Assembly (NCBI GenBank): GCA_019639135.1
Contig: JAHBSL010000022.1
Span: 1-64,000 of the forward strand
DNA length: 64,000 nucleotides
Origin: Acidobacteriota bacterium
Lineage (GTDB): Bacteria > Acidobacteriota > Blastocatellia > Pyrinomonadales > Pyrinomonadaceae
Direction: 5' to 3'
This document shows positions 35,066 to 43,952 of this stretch, piece by piece (positions within the stretch are counted from its first letter, which is position 1; every line of letters starts with the position of its first letter). The translations under genes and the position numbers were made by a program. The notes under the pieces are model-generated. The model did no database searches. It was not told the origin of the DNA and saw only the letters and a list, made by a program, of their open reading frames with translations.

Positions 35066-35488
35066 ATGTGCCAGATAATCATCGACACAAACGTATTGCT
35101 GTCTGCACTGCGTTCAGATTCAGGGGCATCATTCCAGCTTCTGCGGTTAATTCCTGACGAGCGCTTTGAGATCAACCTCTCTGTCCCTTTGGTACTTGAA
35201 TATGAGGATGTCCTAAAGCGGCTTGAAATGGACGTCCATCTTGATCACGCTACGATCGACGATATCCTTGACTTCTTGTGTCAAACCGGAAGGCTCAGGA
35301 TAATTAGATTCCTGTGGCGGCCAACGCTTCGCGATCCAGATGATGATTTCTTGCTCGAATTAGCGGTAGAATGTAGTTGTGACTATATTGTTACTTTCAA
35401 TACAAAGGATTTTATGAATTCGAGCAGTTTTGGAATTTCCGCAGTAAAACCACTGGAATTCCTAAGGATCATTGGAGAACTGAAATGA
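35066..35488 (+). CDS. PIN-domain toxin
   Basis: A 140-residue PIN (VapC-like/PIN_3) nuclease. Acidic residues fall at the expected places: IIDTNVLLSAL (first Asp), LEYEDVLKR (Glu), RDPDDDFLLELA (paired Asp) and VTFNTKDF (last Asp). These would chelate Mg2+/Mn2+ for RNA cleavage. The start at 35066 follows AGTAGGA. It overlaps the next gene by 4 nt (ATGA), so the two are translationally coupled, with the toxin first, which reverses the common antitoxin-first order. The pair is visibly more AT-rich than lepA, suggesting acquisition. Confidence 0.9.
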   Translation: MCQIIIDTNVLLSALRSDSGASFQLLRLIPDERFEINLSVPLVLEYEDVLKRLEMDVHLDHATIDDILDFLCQTGRLRIIRFLWRPTLRDPDDDFLLELAVECSCDYIVTFNTKDFMNSSSFGISAVKPLEFLRIIGELK

Positions 35489-35727
35489 CCACATTGGATG
35501 GAATAAAGGTCCCCGAGTCACTTATGAAATACGTTCGTCAGCTCGCCGAACGGGATGGTATAACTGTGGATCAGTTCGTCGCATCGGCGATCGCGGAAAA
35601 GGCCTCGTCTTGGGACTCTATCGAGTACCTCAAGGAACGGGCTAAACGCGGTAGTAGAGATAAGTTTCTCGAAGCTCTTTCTAAAGTGCCTAGTGTAGAG
35701 CCTGATCCTTGGGACAGGCTCGATTGA
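35485..35727 (+). CDS. Probable antitoxin partner of the PIN toxin (HicB/RHH-like)
   Basis: An 80-residue protein that begins IKVPESLMKYVRQLAERDGITVDQFVASAIAEK, a ribbon-helix-helix-like strand plus two helices, and continues into an acidic, helical tail ending PDPWDRLD that could occlude the toxin active site. Position and coupling with the PIN gene make the antitoxin role likely; the exact family is not certain. Confidence 0.8.
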   Translation: MTTLDGIKVPESLMKYVRQLAERDGITVDQFVASAIAEKASSWDSIEYLKERAKRGSRDKFLEALSKVPSVEPDPWDRLD

Positions 35728-35750
35728 CGCCCCCTTCGAAAAACGAATGG

Positions 35751-36248
35751 TTAGGCCTCCGGGTCCCATTCTGTTCCGGGGACGCGGCCGAGGAGTCGGA
35801 GGCTCTTGCCCTTGCCTACGTAGAACGCCCGGATGAGCCAGCCGAGGCCGTCGCCGGAACGTTTGGCCCACTGCTGGTCGTAGAAATGATACTCGTCGTC
35901 CTTTGCCCGCACCTCGCCTTTGCCGTAGGCTTTCTCGGCCCAGCTTTTTAGGTCGAAGCCTTCCTCGAATTCGATATACATCGAGTAAACCACGCCTTCG
36001 GCCGGGATCGCCGAGACCCGAGGCCGCTTGACGGTCGCTTCGTATTCGTCGCCGCTATCACCTTTCTTTTTGACCGTTTCTTCCGTATGCATCGCATCGA
36101 GTTGCTCGGCCGGCAGCCCATGGACTCGCACGCGGAGGCCGGTTACGCCGCCCTTGGCGAACGGAATGTTCAACTCGAGGTAGCTGAAGCGATGGTCCGA
36201 CTCGGCCCTTGAGATGTCGATCTGCTTTACAAAGTCCCGAAGCGGCAC
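35751..36248 (-). CDS. Hypothetical protein, probably the body of a frameshifted secreted protein
   Basis: A 165-residue frame with no recognised family. It starts at a GTG (36248) without a ribosome site, but coding-like sequence in the same frame continues upstream (PAYSYSAQKAFIPADLGKVYLG and further) until about 36346. There a signal peptide lies in another frame, beginning MKKKNLILTIAVLFLMSG at 36397. Adding one base near 36341-36346 would join them into a typical exported protein with an ALVDAQA-type cleavage region. The mature part is beta-rich with a W-x-x-K-x-Y and Y-D-Q-Q-W core. It may be a real pseudogene or a sequencing error. Confidence 0.55.
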   Translation of the reverse strand: MPLRDFVKQIDISRAESDHRFSYLELNIPFAKGGVTGLRVRVHGLPAEQLDAMHTEETVKKKGDSGDEYEATVKRPRVSAIPAEGVVYSMYIEFEEGFDLKSWAEKAYGKGEVRAKDDEYHFYDQQWAKRSGDGLGWLIRAFYVGKGKSLRLLGRVPGTEWDPEA

Positions 36249-36397
36249 GCCCAGATAGACCTTTCCGAGGTCTGCCGGGATGAACGCCTTCTGAGCCGAA
36301 TAGGAATATGCCGGTTTTGCTTGGGCATCGACGAGAGCAACGCACCGGACATCAAGAACAAAACTGCAATTGTGAGGATCAGATTTTTCTTCTTCAT
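36249..36397 (-). other. Out-of-frame 5' part (signal peptide) of the 35751-36248 gene
   Basis: The ATG at 36397 starts MKKKNLILTIAVLFLMSG, a convincing signal peptide. The frame then turns into Arg-rich non-coding-like sequence and stops at 36227, while the adjacent frame takes over coding character. The junction is near GGTGCG at 36341-36346 (minus strand). Confidence 0.5.
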
Positions 36398-36472
36398 TGA
36401 GCGATCTTGGGGAAAGCGTGAGTTTTCAAAAAAATACCCCAAGACCGCCCGTCCGTAAAAATTGCCCGGCGG

Positions 36473-36961
36473 CTACTCTTCCTCACGCCGATAGCACGTC
36501 TCGCCTTTCGCGTCGGCAAGGCAAAGCTGCTCGTTGCCGTATTCGTCCTCGCTGACGCGAAACTCATACGATTGCTTTGTCGGCGTTTTCAACTGCTGTC
36601 GGTTGCCGCTGGCGGCGCATGAGTTCGTGCTCTTCCAGAGGTCTTTTGCCGGTGAAAGATCGATCCGGCCGTCGTTCACCGTGTACCGTCCGGTTATCTG
36701 ATTAAAGAGCGTCGTCGTGCAGTTGTACATCGTCGTCTCCATATAGCCGATGAATTCGTAGGTTCCGTTGGGGTTGAACTTGTAGGTGAAGAGGCTTCCG
36801 CGGCCGGGCTTGGTCGAGCCCGTAACGCGATCCTTATATTGGATCGCACCGACACTGCCGTTCTTCCAATAACCCGTCACGGCCGACCGCTGGCCAAATG
36901 CCGATTGTACAATTACCAAAACCGCCGCCATTACAATTACTCGAACAAAAACTGAGATCAT
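36473..36961 (-). CDS. Secreted hypothetical protein (lipocalin-like size and pattern)
   Basis: A 162-residue exported protein. A signal peptide ends at QSAFGQ, and GCGAGGAG-like sequence precedes the ATG. The mature part has alternating strands beginning VTGYWKNGSVGAIQYKD, then FNPNGTYEFIGYMETTMYNC, GRYTVNDGRIDLSP and a last strand with QLCLADAKGETCYRREEE. The tryptophan and glycine near the start and the WxxN...G-x-Y strand order recall lipocalin-like small barrels. Four cysteines could form two disulfides. No specific function can be assigned. Confidence 0.7.
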   Translation of the reverse strand: MISVFVRVIVMAAVLVIVQSAFGQRSAVTGYWKNGSVGAIQYKDRVTGSTKPGRGSLFTYKFNPNGTYEFIGYMETTMYNCTTTLFNQITGRYTVNDGRIDLSPAKDLWKSTNSCAASGNRQQLKTPTKQSYEFRVSEDEYGNEQLCLADAKGETCYRREEE

Positions 36962-37066
36962 GAATACACTCCTCGCTGAAAAAGTTCGGACGCTTTTTGA
37001 CCGTCCTGTTTCTCAACGCGAAGTTCACGCGAGGATGATATCAACTTGATCGAAGTGAGTTTCCGG

Positions 37067-38392
37067 TTAGTTCCCGCTAATGCAGACTCTGGTCGCGTTT
37101 TCCGGGATCATATTCGCCGGTGTGTTCCAGATCAGCGTTCCAAATGGTTTATTTAGCGCGACGGCAACGGCGGAGTCGGCAACGATCTGCGGCCGCGGAA
37201 AACACTCAACGTAAACCGGGCCGTTGGCCTTGGCTGCGGCTTCGATCAATTGTTCCGTGGGCCTTGCCCGCTCAAGATATTGCCCGCGTTTCTTTGTCCA
37301 CAGGTAGCCGATATTCGCTGCGCACATCACCAGAACGAGAGCCGCAAATGCCGCAGTGCCCTGTCTCGTCCTGACCTTCGTCCAAAGCAGTGCAAGTGCC
37401 GCCCCGACGATCAATGCGAGTCCCGCACTTGCCAGATATGTTTGCCGGCTCGGGACGCGGGTCATATATAAGAGAAACATATAAGGCACGAAGCTGATGC
37501 CGCACCAAACGAGCGACCAGAACAGCAGCTTGAGGTGTTCGCGAAAATAAAAAAGAACGCCGACCGCCAAAAGGCCCCAGAACCAAAACAGCGAAAACAT
37601 GCTCCGCGACCATGTTATCCAGAAAGGTGCCCCGAGGTCGAAGCTGCCATCCGAGAATCGGAAAGAACTGCGGCGTGTCTCGATTATGAAGTATGTATAG
37701 ATCGCGGCAATTACAACGAACGGCAGCAAGTAAAAATATCGCCGAAGCTCGGCCCGCTCAGATAGCAGCGGCAGCAACATCAAGGGGACAATGATGACCG
37801 AGGACTCCTTCGAGAGCAGGGTGAGGAGAAAGGCTCCGATCGCCCCGGCGAACCAAAGCCACCGCTTCGCCCCGAACTCCAGAAAGCGCAGCCAGCAATT
37901 GAAGGCGAGCAATCCGAAAACGAAAAGTAAAAGCTCGTTACAGGCCGAGTACCACATCACCGCTTCCTGGTGCCCTTCGTAAACGGCAAAGAAGATCGCG
38001 GCCCAGGCACTCGTTCGGTAACCGATCAACCGCCAAGCCCCAAGCATATAGACCAGAAGGCAATTGATAATGTGGAGCAGGATCGAAAAGGCATAGAACG
38101 CAGGCGGGTAAAGCCCAAAGACGGATTCGATGAAGGACGTCATCACCCACGTCGTCATCCGTACCCGATTGACCTCATCGTCAAACGCCCCGAACCACTG
38201 GCCGACCGGACCGTGGTCCCTCGCCAGCATAATGTTGTGAAAATCATCCTCGATGAAAGGCTGGGTCAAGACCGGAAAATATGTTGCCCCTCCCAATGCG
38301 ACGAGCAGAAGTACGATGAGAACTCGATTGGAAATGTGTTGAGAACTGTTGTCCATCATGTGCGAGAAAGGAACATCGGCGGCCGCAATCAT
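37067..38392 (-). CDS. GT-C fold membrane glycosyltransferase-like protein
   Basis: A 441-residue polytopic membrane protein with about ten helices. The first periplasmic loop carries FIEDDFHNIML, the acidic D/E-D motif at the position used by GT-C glycosyltransferases (PMT/ArnT-like) to activate polyprenyl-linked sugars. It then has FYAFSILLHIINCLLVY and KESSVIIVPLMLLPLL, also common in that group. A short soluble C-terminal domain ends the protein. Starts at 38392 or 38359 (MMDNSSQ) are both possible; the ATG at 38392 is given. Acceptor and donor are unknown. It diverges from the glutamate dehydrogenase gene. Confidence 0.75.
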   Translation of the reverse strand: MIAAADVPFSHMMDNSSQHISNRVLIVLLLVALGGATYFPVLTQPFIEDDFHNIMLARDHGPVGQWFGAFDDEVNRVRMTTWVMTSFIESVFGLYPPAFYAFSILLHIINCLLVYMLGAWRLIGYRTSAWAAIFFAVYEGHQEAVMWYSACNELLLFVFGLLAFNCWLRFLEFGAKRWLWFAGAIGAFLLTLLSKESSVIIVPLMLLPLLSERAELRRYFYLLPFVVIAAIYTYFIIETRRSSFRFSDGSFDLGAPFWITWSRSMFSLFWFWGLLAVGVLFYFREHLKLLFWSLVWCGISFVPYMFLLYMTRVPSRQTYLASAGLALIVGAALALLWTKVRTRQGTAAFAALVLVMCAANIGYLWTKKRGQYLERARPTEQLIEAAAKANGPVYVECFPRPQIVADSAVAVALNKPFGTLIWNTPANMIPENATRVCISGN

Positions 38393-38592
38393 CTATGTCT
38401 GCTATCCGTCGATACGAACGAATCGGGGAACAAAACCGTTCGAACTGTAATGGCCATTTGGAGAGTTTAGCATCTGAAAGCATTCTACGGGGAACCGTGT
38501 TTTTCCGATTTTCGAGTACCCGGTTTAGCCTTAGGCATTAACCTGTGCTTAAATACCGTTCCTAAAACATTCCCGGAAAAGGAGAAATCGCG

Positions 38593-40008
38593 ATGAGTTC
38601 AGATCAGGGAAAGAGCTTTCTCTCGAGCGTTGACCAATATTTTGATAAAGCGGCAGCTTTGACCGAGCATCCGAAGGGTTTGCTTGAGCAGATCCGTGTT
38701 TGCAACAGCGTCTATTCGTTTCAGTTCCCGATCCGCACGGAAGAAGGCTATAAGGTGATCCAGGCTTGGCGTGCACAGCACAGCCATCATAAGCTCCCCG
38801 TCAAGGGCGGCATTCGTTACTCGGAGGACGCAAACGAGGAGGAGGTCGTGGCACTCGCGACGCTGATGACCTATAAATGCGCCATTGTCGATGTGCCCTT
38901 CGGCGGTGCGAAAGGTGCGGTCAAGATCAATGCAAAAGAATTCGATGCCGACCAGCTCCAGCGGATCACCCGCCGCTACACTGCCGAGCTCATCAAAAAG
39001 AACTTCATCGGCCCGGCGCTCGATGTTCCGGCTCCGGATTACGGCACAGGTGCCCGCGAAATGGCTTGGATCGCCGATACCTACCTTGCATTTCACCCCG
39101 AGCAGATCGACGCGCTCGGATGCGTTACGGGCAAATCCGTCGGACAGGGCGGCATCCGCGGCCGAACGGAGGCGACCGGGCTAGGCGTCTATTACGGCAC
39201 GCGTGAGATCTGCGAAAGCGCGGAAGAGATGCAAAAGCTTGGTCTCGATAAAGGGCTTGAGGGTAAGAGCTTCGTCGTTCAGGGCCTCGGCAATGTCGGC
39301 TACCACGCGGCGAAGTTCTTCTCCGAAGGCGGTGCAAAGCTGGTCGGCGTCGCCGAATATGAAGGTGCCATACATAAGCCGGACGGCATCGACCTCCCGG
39401 CATTGATGGCTCACCGCAAAGAAACGGGCTCGATCCTCGGCTTCCCGGGTGCGACCGATCTGCCGTCCCGCGAAGCCGGACTTGAGATCGAATGCGACAT
39501 CCTGATCCCGGCCGCTTTGGAGAACCAGATAACCTCGGCAAACGCGGGCAATATCAACGCGAAGATGATCGTCGAGGCGGCTAACGGGCCGGTCACGTCC
39601 GATGCCGAGCCGATCCTTCACCAGAAAGGCATCCTCGTCGTCCCTGATGTATATATCAATGCGGGCGGTGTTACGGTCTCATATTTCGAATGGCTGAAAA
39701 ATCTTTCGCGAGTGCGTTTCGGGCGGATCGAGAAGCGGTTTGAGCAGGCAGCCTATGACCGGATACTTTCGCTTGTTGAAAAGGAAACCGGCCGGCCGCT
39801 GAGTGCCGAAGAGCGAAGCATGGCCGCCCGCGGTGCCGACGAGACCGATCTGGTCTATTCGGGACTTGAGGAAACAATGATCTCGGCCTATCATCAGCTC
39901 CGCGAGACCGCCGCTAAATATGACATAACCGACCTTCGGACGGCCGCATTCGTAAATGCGATCGACAAGGTAGCCGTCAGCTATATGGAACTCGGCATTT
40001 TCCCGTAA
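38593..40008 (+). CDS. gdhA: Glutamate dehydrogenase (Glu/Leu/Phe/Val family)
   Basis: NAD(P)-dependent oxidative deamination of glutamate or the reverse. Substrate-binding and catalytic blocks: [42 protein letters not shown] (both lysines present), [19 protein letters not shown] and [23 protein letters not shown]. The nucleotide-binding [17 protein letters not shown] follows, with an acidic context ([11 protein letters not shown]) that leaves cofactor preference open. 471 residues is slightly longer than the usual 410-450 because of a longer C-terminus. AAAAGGAG precedes the ATG. It converges on the phosphohexomutase gene, 5 nt away. Confidence 0.95.
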   Translation: MSSDQGKSFLSSVDQYFDKAAALTEHPKGLLEQIRVCNSVYSFQFPIRTEEGYKVIQAWRAQHSHHKLPVKGGIRYSEDANEEEVVALATLMTYKCAIVDVPFGGAKGAVKINAKEFDADQLQRITRRYTAELIKKNFIGPALDVPAPDYGTGAREMAWIADTYLAFHPEQIDALGCVTGKSVGQGGIRGRTEATGLGVYYGTREICESAEEMQKLGLDKGLEGKSFVVQGLGNVGYHAAKFFSEGGAKLVGVAEYEGAIHKPDGIDLPALMAHRKETGSILGFPGATDLPSREAGLEIECDILIPAALENQITSANAGNINAKMIVEAANGPVTSDAEPILHQKGILVVPDVYINAGGVTVSYFEWLKNLSRVRFGRIEKRFEQAAYDRILSLVEKETGRPLSAEERSMAARGADETDLVYSGLEETMISAYHQLRETAAKYDITDLRTAAFVNAIDKVAVSYMELGIFP

Positions 40009-40013
40009 AGCCT

Positions 40014-41375
40014 TTAGGCGGAGGTCGCCGCGATCAGTGCCGCGACCTTCGCTTCCACTTCATCACGGATCTCTTCGAGATGGTCGGCGGTATCCGCCTC
40101 GAACCGCAAAACAAGCATCGGCTGTGTGTTTGAGGCACGGACAAGCCCCCATCCGTGCTCAAACACGATTCTCGCACCATCAATTGTAATTACTTCGTGA
40201 GTACGGGCGAACGCATCGGAGACCCTTTCGACGACCTTGAACTTCGTTTCGTCCAAACAATCCACCCTAAGTTCGGGCGTCGAGTGTGTTTCGGGCAGAT
40301 CGGCCAGCAAATTCGAGAACGGTTCGGATGTTTTCGAGAGAATCTCAAGCACGCGCGCACCCGCATAGGTTGCGTCATCGAAGCCAAAATAGCGGTCGGC
40401 AAAGAAGATGTGGCCGCTCATCTCGCCGGCCAGGGCCGCTTCGGTCTCTTTCATCTTGGCCTTGATCAGCGAATGGCCAGCCTTCCACATTATCTTGCGC
40501 CCGCCGTGTTTTTCGATGTCGTCGTAGAGCCTTTGTGAGCACTTCACCTCGCCGATGATCGTCGCACCGGGCCGTTCGCGAAGCACAGCCCGCGAAAAGA
40601 GCACCATAAGCTCATCGCCCCAGATTATCCGACCCTTTTCATCGACAACGCCGATGCGGTCGCCGTCGCCATCAAATGCAATTCCGATATCGGCCTCGAA
40701 CTCGGTCACGGCGTGTATCAGATGGTGGAGGTTCTCCTCAACGGTCGGGTCCGGATGATGGTTCGGAAACGACGAATCCGGCTTCGTGAAAAGCTCGATC
40801 AGATCGACACCGAGGACCTGATAGACGGGCACGGCGGTCACGCCGCCCATACCGTTTCCTGCATCGACAACGACCTTGAGCTTCCGGTCGCCCATCTTTA
40901 TGTTGGAGACGACGTCGAGACAATAGGCGTTGAGCACGTTCCGTTCCTCGACTGTTCCGTTGCCTTCGGCAAATTCGGCGGCGAGTGCGATGTCGCGTAT
41001 CTCGCGGATCTGCTCGCCGAAGAGCGTTCCCTTGCCAAGGCAGATCTTGAAGCCGTTGTGGTCGGCTGGGTTGTGCGAACCGGTGATCATCACTCCGCCA
41101 TCAACGTCCGCCGTGTAAACGGTGTGATAGAGCACCGGTGTCGGCACCATTCCGATGCTTACGACGTCACGACCCGAGGCATTCAGCCCGCGGTGCATTA
41201 TCGCCGCAAATACGGGCGAACTCTCGCGGGCGTCGTAACCGACGGCGATCCGTTTTGCCCCGTTCGCGGCAAAAAAAGTGCCGAGTGCCCGCGAGATGGT
41301 CGCGACGGTCGCCTCGTTAAGTTGCGGGCCGACGCGGCCGCGGATGTCGTATTCACGAAAGATGTTTAGGTCCAT
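40014..41375 (-). CDS. Phosphomannomutase / phosphoglucomutase
   Basis: Alpha-D-phosphohexomutase (AlgC/ManB type) that interconverts hexose 1- and 6-phosphates for nucleotide-sugar and exopolysaccharide synthesis. The 453 residues are normal. FREYDIRGRVG opens the protein. The phosphoserine loop is TGSHNPADHNG (S100), the Mg2+ loop is DGDGDRIGVVD, the sugar-specificity loop is GEMSGHIFF, and the C-terminal phosphate-binding loop is VRASNTQPMLVLRFE. All catalytic elements are intact. The dual mannose/glucose call follows the GEMSGH family type. Confidence 0.95.
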   Translation of the reverse strand: MDLNIFREYDIRGRVGPQLNEATVATISRALGTFFAANGAKRIAVGYDARESSPVFAAIMHRGLNASGRDVVSIGMVPTPVLYHTVYTADVDGGVMITGSHNPADHNGFKICLGKGTLFGEQIREIRDIALAAEFAEGNGTVEERNVLNAYCLDVVSNIKMGDRKLKVVVDAGNGMGGVTAVPVYQVLGVDLIELFTKPDSSFPNHHPDPTVEENLHHLIHAVTEFEADIGIAFDGDGDRIGVVDEKGRIIWGDELMVLFSRAVLRERPGATIIGEVKCSQRLYDDIEKHGGRKIMWKAGHSLIKAKMKETEAALAGEMSGHIFFADRYFGFDDATYAGARVLEILSKTSEPFSNLLADLPETHSTPELRVDCLDETKFKVVERVSDAFARTHEVITIDGARIVFEHGWGLVRASNTQPMLVLRFEADTADHLEEIRDEVEAKVAALIAATSA

Positions 41376-41530
41376 TGCTGCTCAAATGAAACGCGGACTC
41401 GGGTCGAACTTCCTATGAATGCTACCCGCAATGCCCTGCAGATGCTTGTTTTGCTATACTGAAGTTTACCTAAGGGCAACAAATACGTCACCTACGGCAT
41501 CATCATATCTTGAGATTTGAGACTGTAATT

Positions 41531-42511
41531 ATGAAAAGGTTCGCGATCTCCTTTTGTGCGTTCTCGCTTGTCACATTGTCACTGGCCGCCGCGGCCGGGG
41601 CTCAAACGCCTCAGCCTACGCCGCCGCCCGATGATCCGGACGCGGTCAAGATCTTCGAGGTTCGGCTTCCCGTGACCGTTACCCGAAAGAAGAATGAACT
41701 TGTTTCTGGCCTGACCAAGGGCGATTTCATCGTGCTTGAGGACGGCGTCGAGCAGGAGGTTACGTTCTTCAGCGACGAACGGACCAACCCTCCGGTCTTT
41801 GTCGGCGTGCTGATGGACACATCGCCCTCGACCGCCGGTAAACTGGGATTTTCAAAAGAAGCAGCAAAAAACTTTCTTTATACGGTCACACGGCTCCGCA
41901 AGGACCAGGCAGCGTTCATGACCTTTGATAACGAGATAACACTGCATCAGGACTTTACCGACAAGCTCGACCTACTTGATCGTTCGGTTGAGCGGATCAA
42001 GAAAACGGGCTCGCAGACGGCAATGTACGACGCCATTTGGGAATTTTCGGACCAGAAGCTCCGCAATGCCCCGGGCCGCCGCGTCATCGTCATTATTTCG
42101 GACGGCGACGACACCTTTAGCCGTGCGGTACTCGCGGACGCGATCGATATTGCTCAGCGAACCGAAACGACCATTTTTGCCATCTCTACAAAGGCAGGAT
42201 TTCTCGGGACCGTGCCGGGCGTTGAGGCCGGACAGGTCAAGGACGCCGGCGACAAAAACCTCGTCGAGCTTTGTGAGAAAACGGGCGGGCAGGCGTTCTT
42301 CACCGGAAATATGCTTGAGCTCGAGCGGGCATTTAAGCGTATTTCGGAAGAACTTCGCGGGCAGTACATCCTGACCTATCGCCCGGCAAATCAAAACTAT
42401 GACGGCCGCGAACGCCGGATCGAGGTCCGATTCCGCGACCGGGACAAGACAAAGGACTACAAGATACGGACGAAATCGAGCTATCGGGCCGTCCGCGACA
42501 ATTTAAGGTAA
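41531..42511 (+). CDS. Secreted VWFA-related acidobacterial protein (1 of 2)
   Basis: A 326-residue exported protein with a VWFA domain of the acidobacterial type. Starting at 41531 gives a clean signal peptide ending AAGAQTPQ and avoids a TTG at 41510. After a Pro-rich linker comes the family strand VTVTRKKNELVSGLTKGDFIVLEDGVEQEVTFF, then the VWFA core with the MIDAS motif DTSPST (D-x-S-x-S-type, here D-T-S-P-S), the acidic loop SDGDDTFS and the ending SEELRGQYILTYRP. Metal-dependent protein binding outside the cytoplasm is expected. The next gene encodes the same architecture 6 nt downstream, a tandem duplication. Confidence 0.9.
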   Translation: MKRFAISFCAFSLVTLSLAAAAGAQTPQPTPPPDDPDAVKIFEVRLPVTVTRKKNELVSGLTKGDFIVLEDGVEQEVTFFSDERTNPPVFVGVLMDTSPSTAGKLGFSKEAAKNFLYTVTRLRKDQAAFMTFDNEITLHQDFTDKLDLLDRSVERIKKTGSQTAMYDAIWEFSDQKLRNAPGRRVIVIISDGDDTFSRAVLADAIDIAQRTETTIFAISTKAGFLGTVPGVEAGQVKDAGDKNLVELCEKTGGQAFFTGNMLELERAFKRISEELRGQYILTYRPANQNYDGRERRIEVRFRDRDKTKDYKIRTKSSYRAVRDNLR

Positions 42512-42517
42512 TTTGCA

Positions 42518-43597
42518 ATGAAGATTTGGTCATTCAAGGTTTCTCGATCGCCCGCTTTTCTCAGCATGATGTTCGTGCTGTTGACGGGAAGTTTTTTCAC
42601 CGGACAGGTTTCGGCTCAGGTCACGCCTACGCCAACCCCGCCGCCGATCGAGGACGAGGATGAACCGCTCCGCATCAACGTTGAAACGGTCAACGTGCTT
42701 TTCACCGCGCAGGACCGCAACCGCCGGCTTGTGCTGACGCTGCGGCCGGAGGACATCCAGATATTTGAGAATGGCCAACTTCAGGACATTGCCGGTTTTT
42801 CTAAGCAAATAGATCTTCCGCTCAGCCTTGCTATCCTTATCGACGTCAGCATTTCGCAGGAGCGCACGCTTCCCGAGCTGAAGCTTGCCGCTACGTCGTT
42901 TCTTGATTCCGTGATCCGACCGGTCAAGGACGAGGTCGCGGTCATTAGCTTTACCGGCGAAGCGACGCTCGAGCAAGGGATGACGAGCAATATGACACGG
43001 CTTCGCCGAGCGATCGAGAACGTCCGCTTCACTCCGCCGGCTGGCTACATCGGCGGACGCGTTGCGGCCCGCGTTCCCGGAACGCCTCCGATCTCAGGCC
43101 GCAACCAGCAGGTGCAGGGTTCGACCGCGATATGGGATGCGGTTTGGGTCGCATCCGAGGAAATTCTCGGCCCGGCACCCGAGCGGACGCGGCGAGCTAT
43201 CATCCTTCTTTCCGACGGCGTAAACACTTTCGGTCAGAAGAAACTTGACGATGCGGTTCAGGCCGCCCAGCGTTCGGAAGCTGTAATTTATTCAATTGGC
43301 ATCGGAGACAACTTTTACGACGGTGTCGATAAAGGCTCACTACGGCGTGTCTCCGAGCGGACCGGCGGCCGAGCGTATTTCCCCCGCGATGAACGCGAAC
43401 TTCGCGAGGCATTTGCACAGATCCAGGAAGAGATGCGGTCGCAGTATCTGGTCGCCTATGAGCCCTCGGATACCCGGCTTGACGGGTCATACCGCACTAT
43501 CGAGATAAAGCTCGTGAACCCCGAACTGCAAAGGCAGAAGGTCGAACTGACCCACCGCAAGGGTTACTTTTCGAAGAAAGAAAAAGACCAGAAATAG
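42518..43597 (+). CDS. Secreted VWFA-related acidobacterial protein (2 of 2)
   Basis: A 359-residue paralogue of the preceding product: signal peptide (GQVSAQ), Thr-Pro linker, the strand VNVLFTAQDRNRRLVLTLRPEDIQIFENGQLQDI and a VWFA domain with MIDAS DVSISQER (D-V-S-I-S). It carries an extra glycine/arginine-rich loop (about residues 170-190) before TAIWDAVW, then LLSDGVNTFG and SQYLVAYEP. The end is Lys-rich. It starts 6 nt after the first copy and is surely co-transcribed. Ligand unknown. Confidence 0.9.
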   Translation: MKIWSFKVSRSPAFLSMMFVLLTGSFFTGQVSAQVTPTPTPPPIEDEDEPLRINVETVNVLFTAQDRNRRLVLTLRPEDIQIFENGQLQDIAGFSKQIDLPLSLAILIDVSISQERTLPELKLAATSFLDSVIRPVKDEVAVISFTGEATLEQGMTSNMTRLRRAIENVRFTPPAGYIGGRVAARVPGTPPISGRNQQVQGSTAIWDAVWVASEEILGPAPERTRRAIILLSDGVNTFGQKKLDDAVQAAQRSEAVIYSIGIGDNFYDGVDKGSLRRVSERTGGRAYFPRDERELREAFAQIQEEMRSQYLVAYEPSDTRLDGSYRTIEIKLVNPELQRQKVELTHRKGYFSKKEKDQK

Positions 43598-43952
43598 ACG
43601 GCTTCAGCAAAAGCTCGAACCGAAGAAGCGCGGATTACAACTTCATCGGCGATAAGTTGATGGAAAAATATCATCTTCACAATGGCCGAAGAGATGAATG
43701 AGTGAGCCGCTTCCAGCTATTACTCTAACGAGTTAAGAACAAGTGAACGAGATCTTTGCTGTCAAAGATCTCAAAAAACCACCACCCTACTTATAGCGAT
43801 ATAATACAACTGCATCTTTATTACTTTATTACAACACTATTTTTACAGATGCGTTAGATGAACTTTCAACGCAGAGCCTACTGAGTTTTTCACAGGGTCA
43901 CAAAGAGGATGAGAGATCGAACGAAGTGTCGCTTTTTCCTGAACAACGCGAT
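43598..43952. other. 355-nt intergenic region, hairpin and repeat only
   Basis: No gene seen. GAGATCTTTG and CAAAGATCTC (43749-43772) form a perfect 10-bp hairpin with a 4-base loop, but the A tract follows it on the plus strand and precedes it on the minus, so neither strand shows a standard terminator. The right end carries a repeat (43866-43912). The centre is AT-rich. Confidence 0.5.
43866..43912. repeat. Repeat remnant (AACGCAGAG / CACAAAGAGG family)
   Basis: AACGCAGAG followed by CACAGGGTCACAAAGAGG-like units. This is similar to the palindrome at 27408-27470, but only one arm is clear. Confidence 0.45.

Noticed and set aside
43749..43772. 10-bp hairpin as a terminator
   Set aside because: The A tract is on the wrong side for either strand, so no U run follows the stem in RNA.
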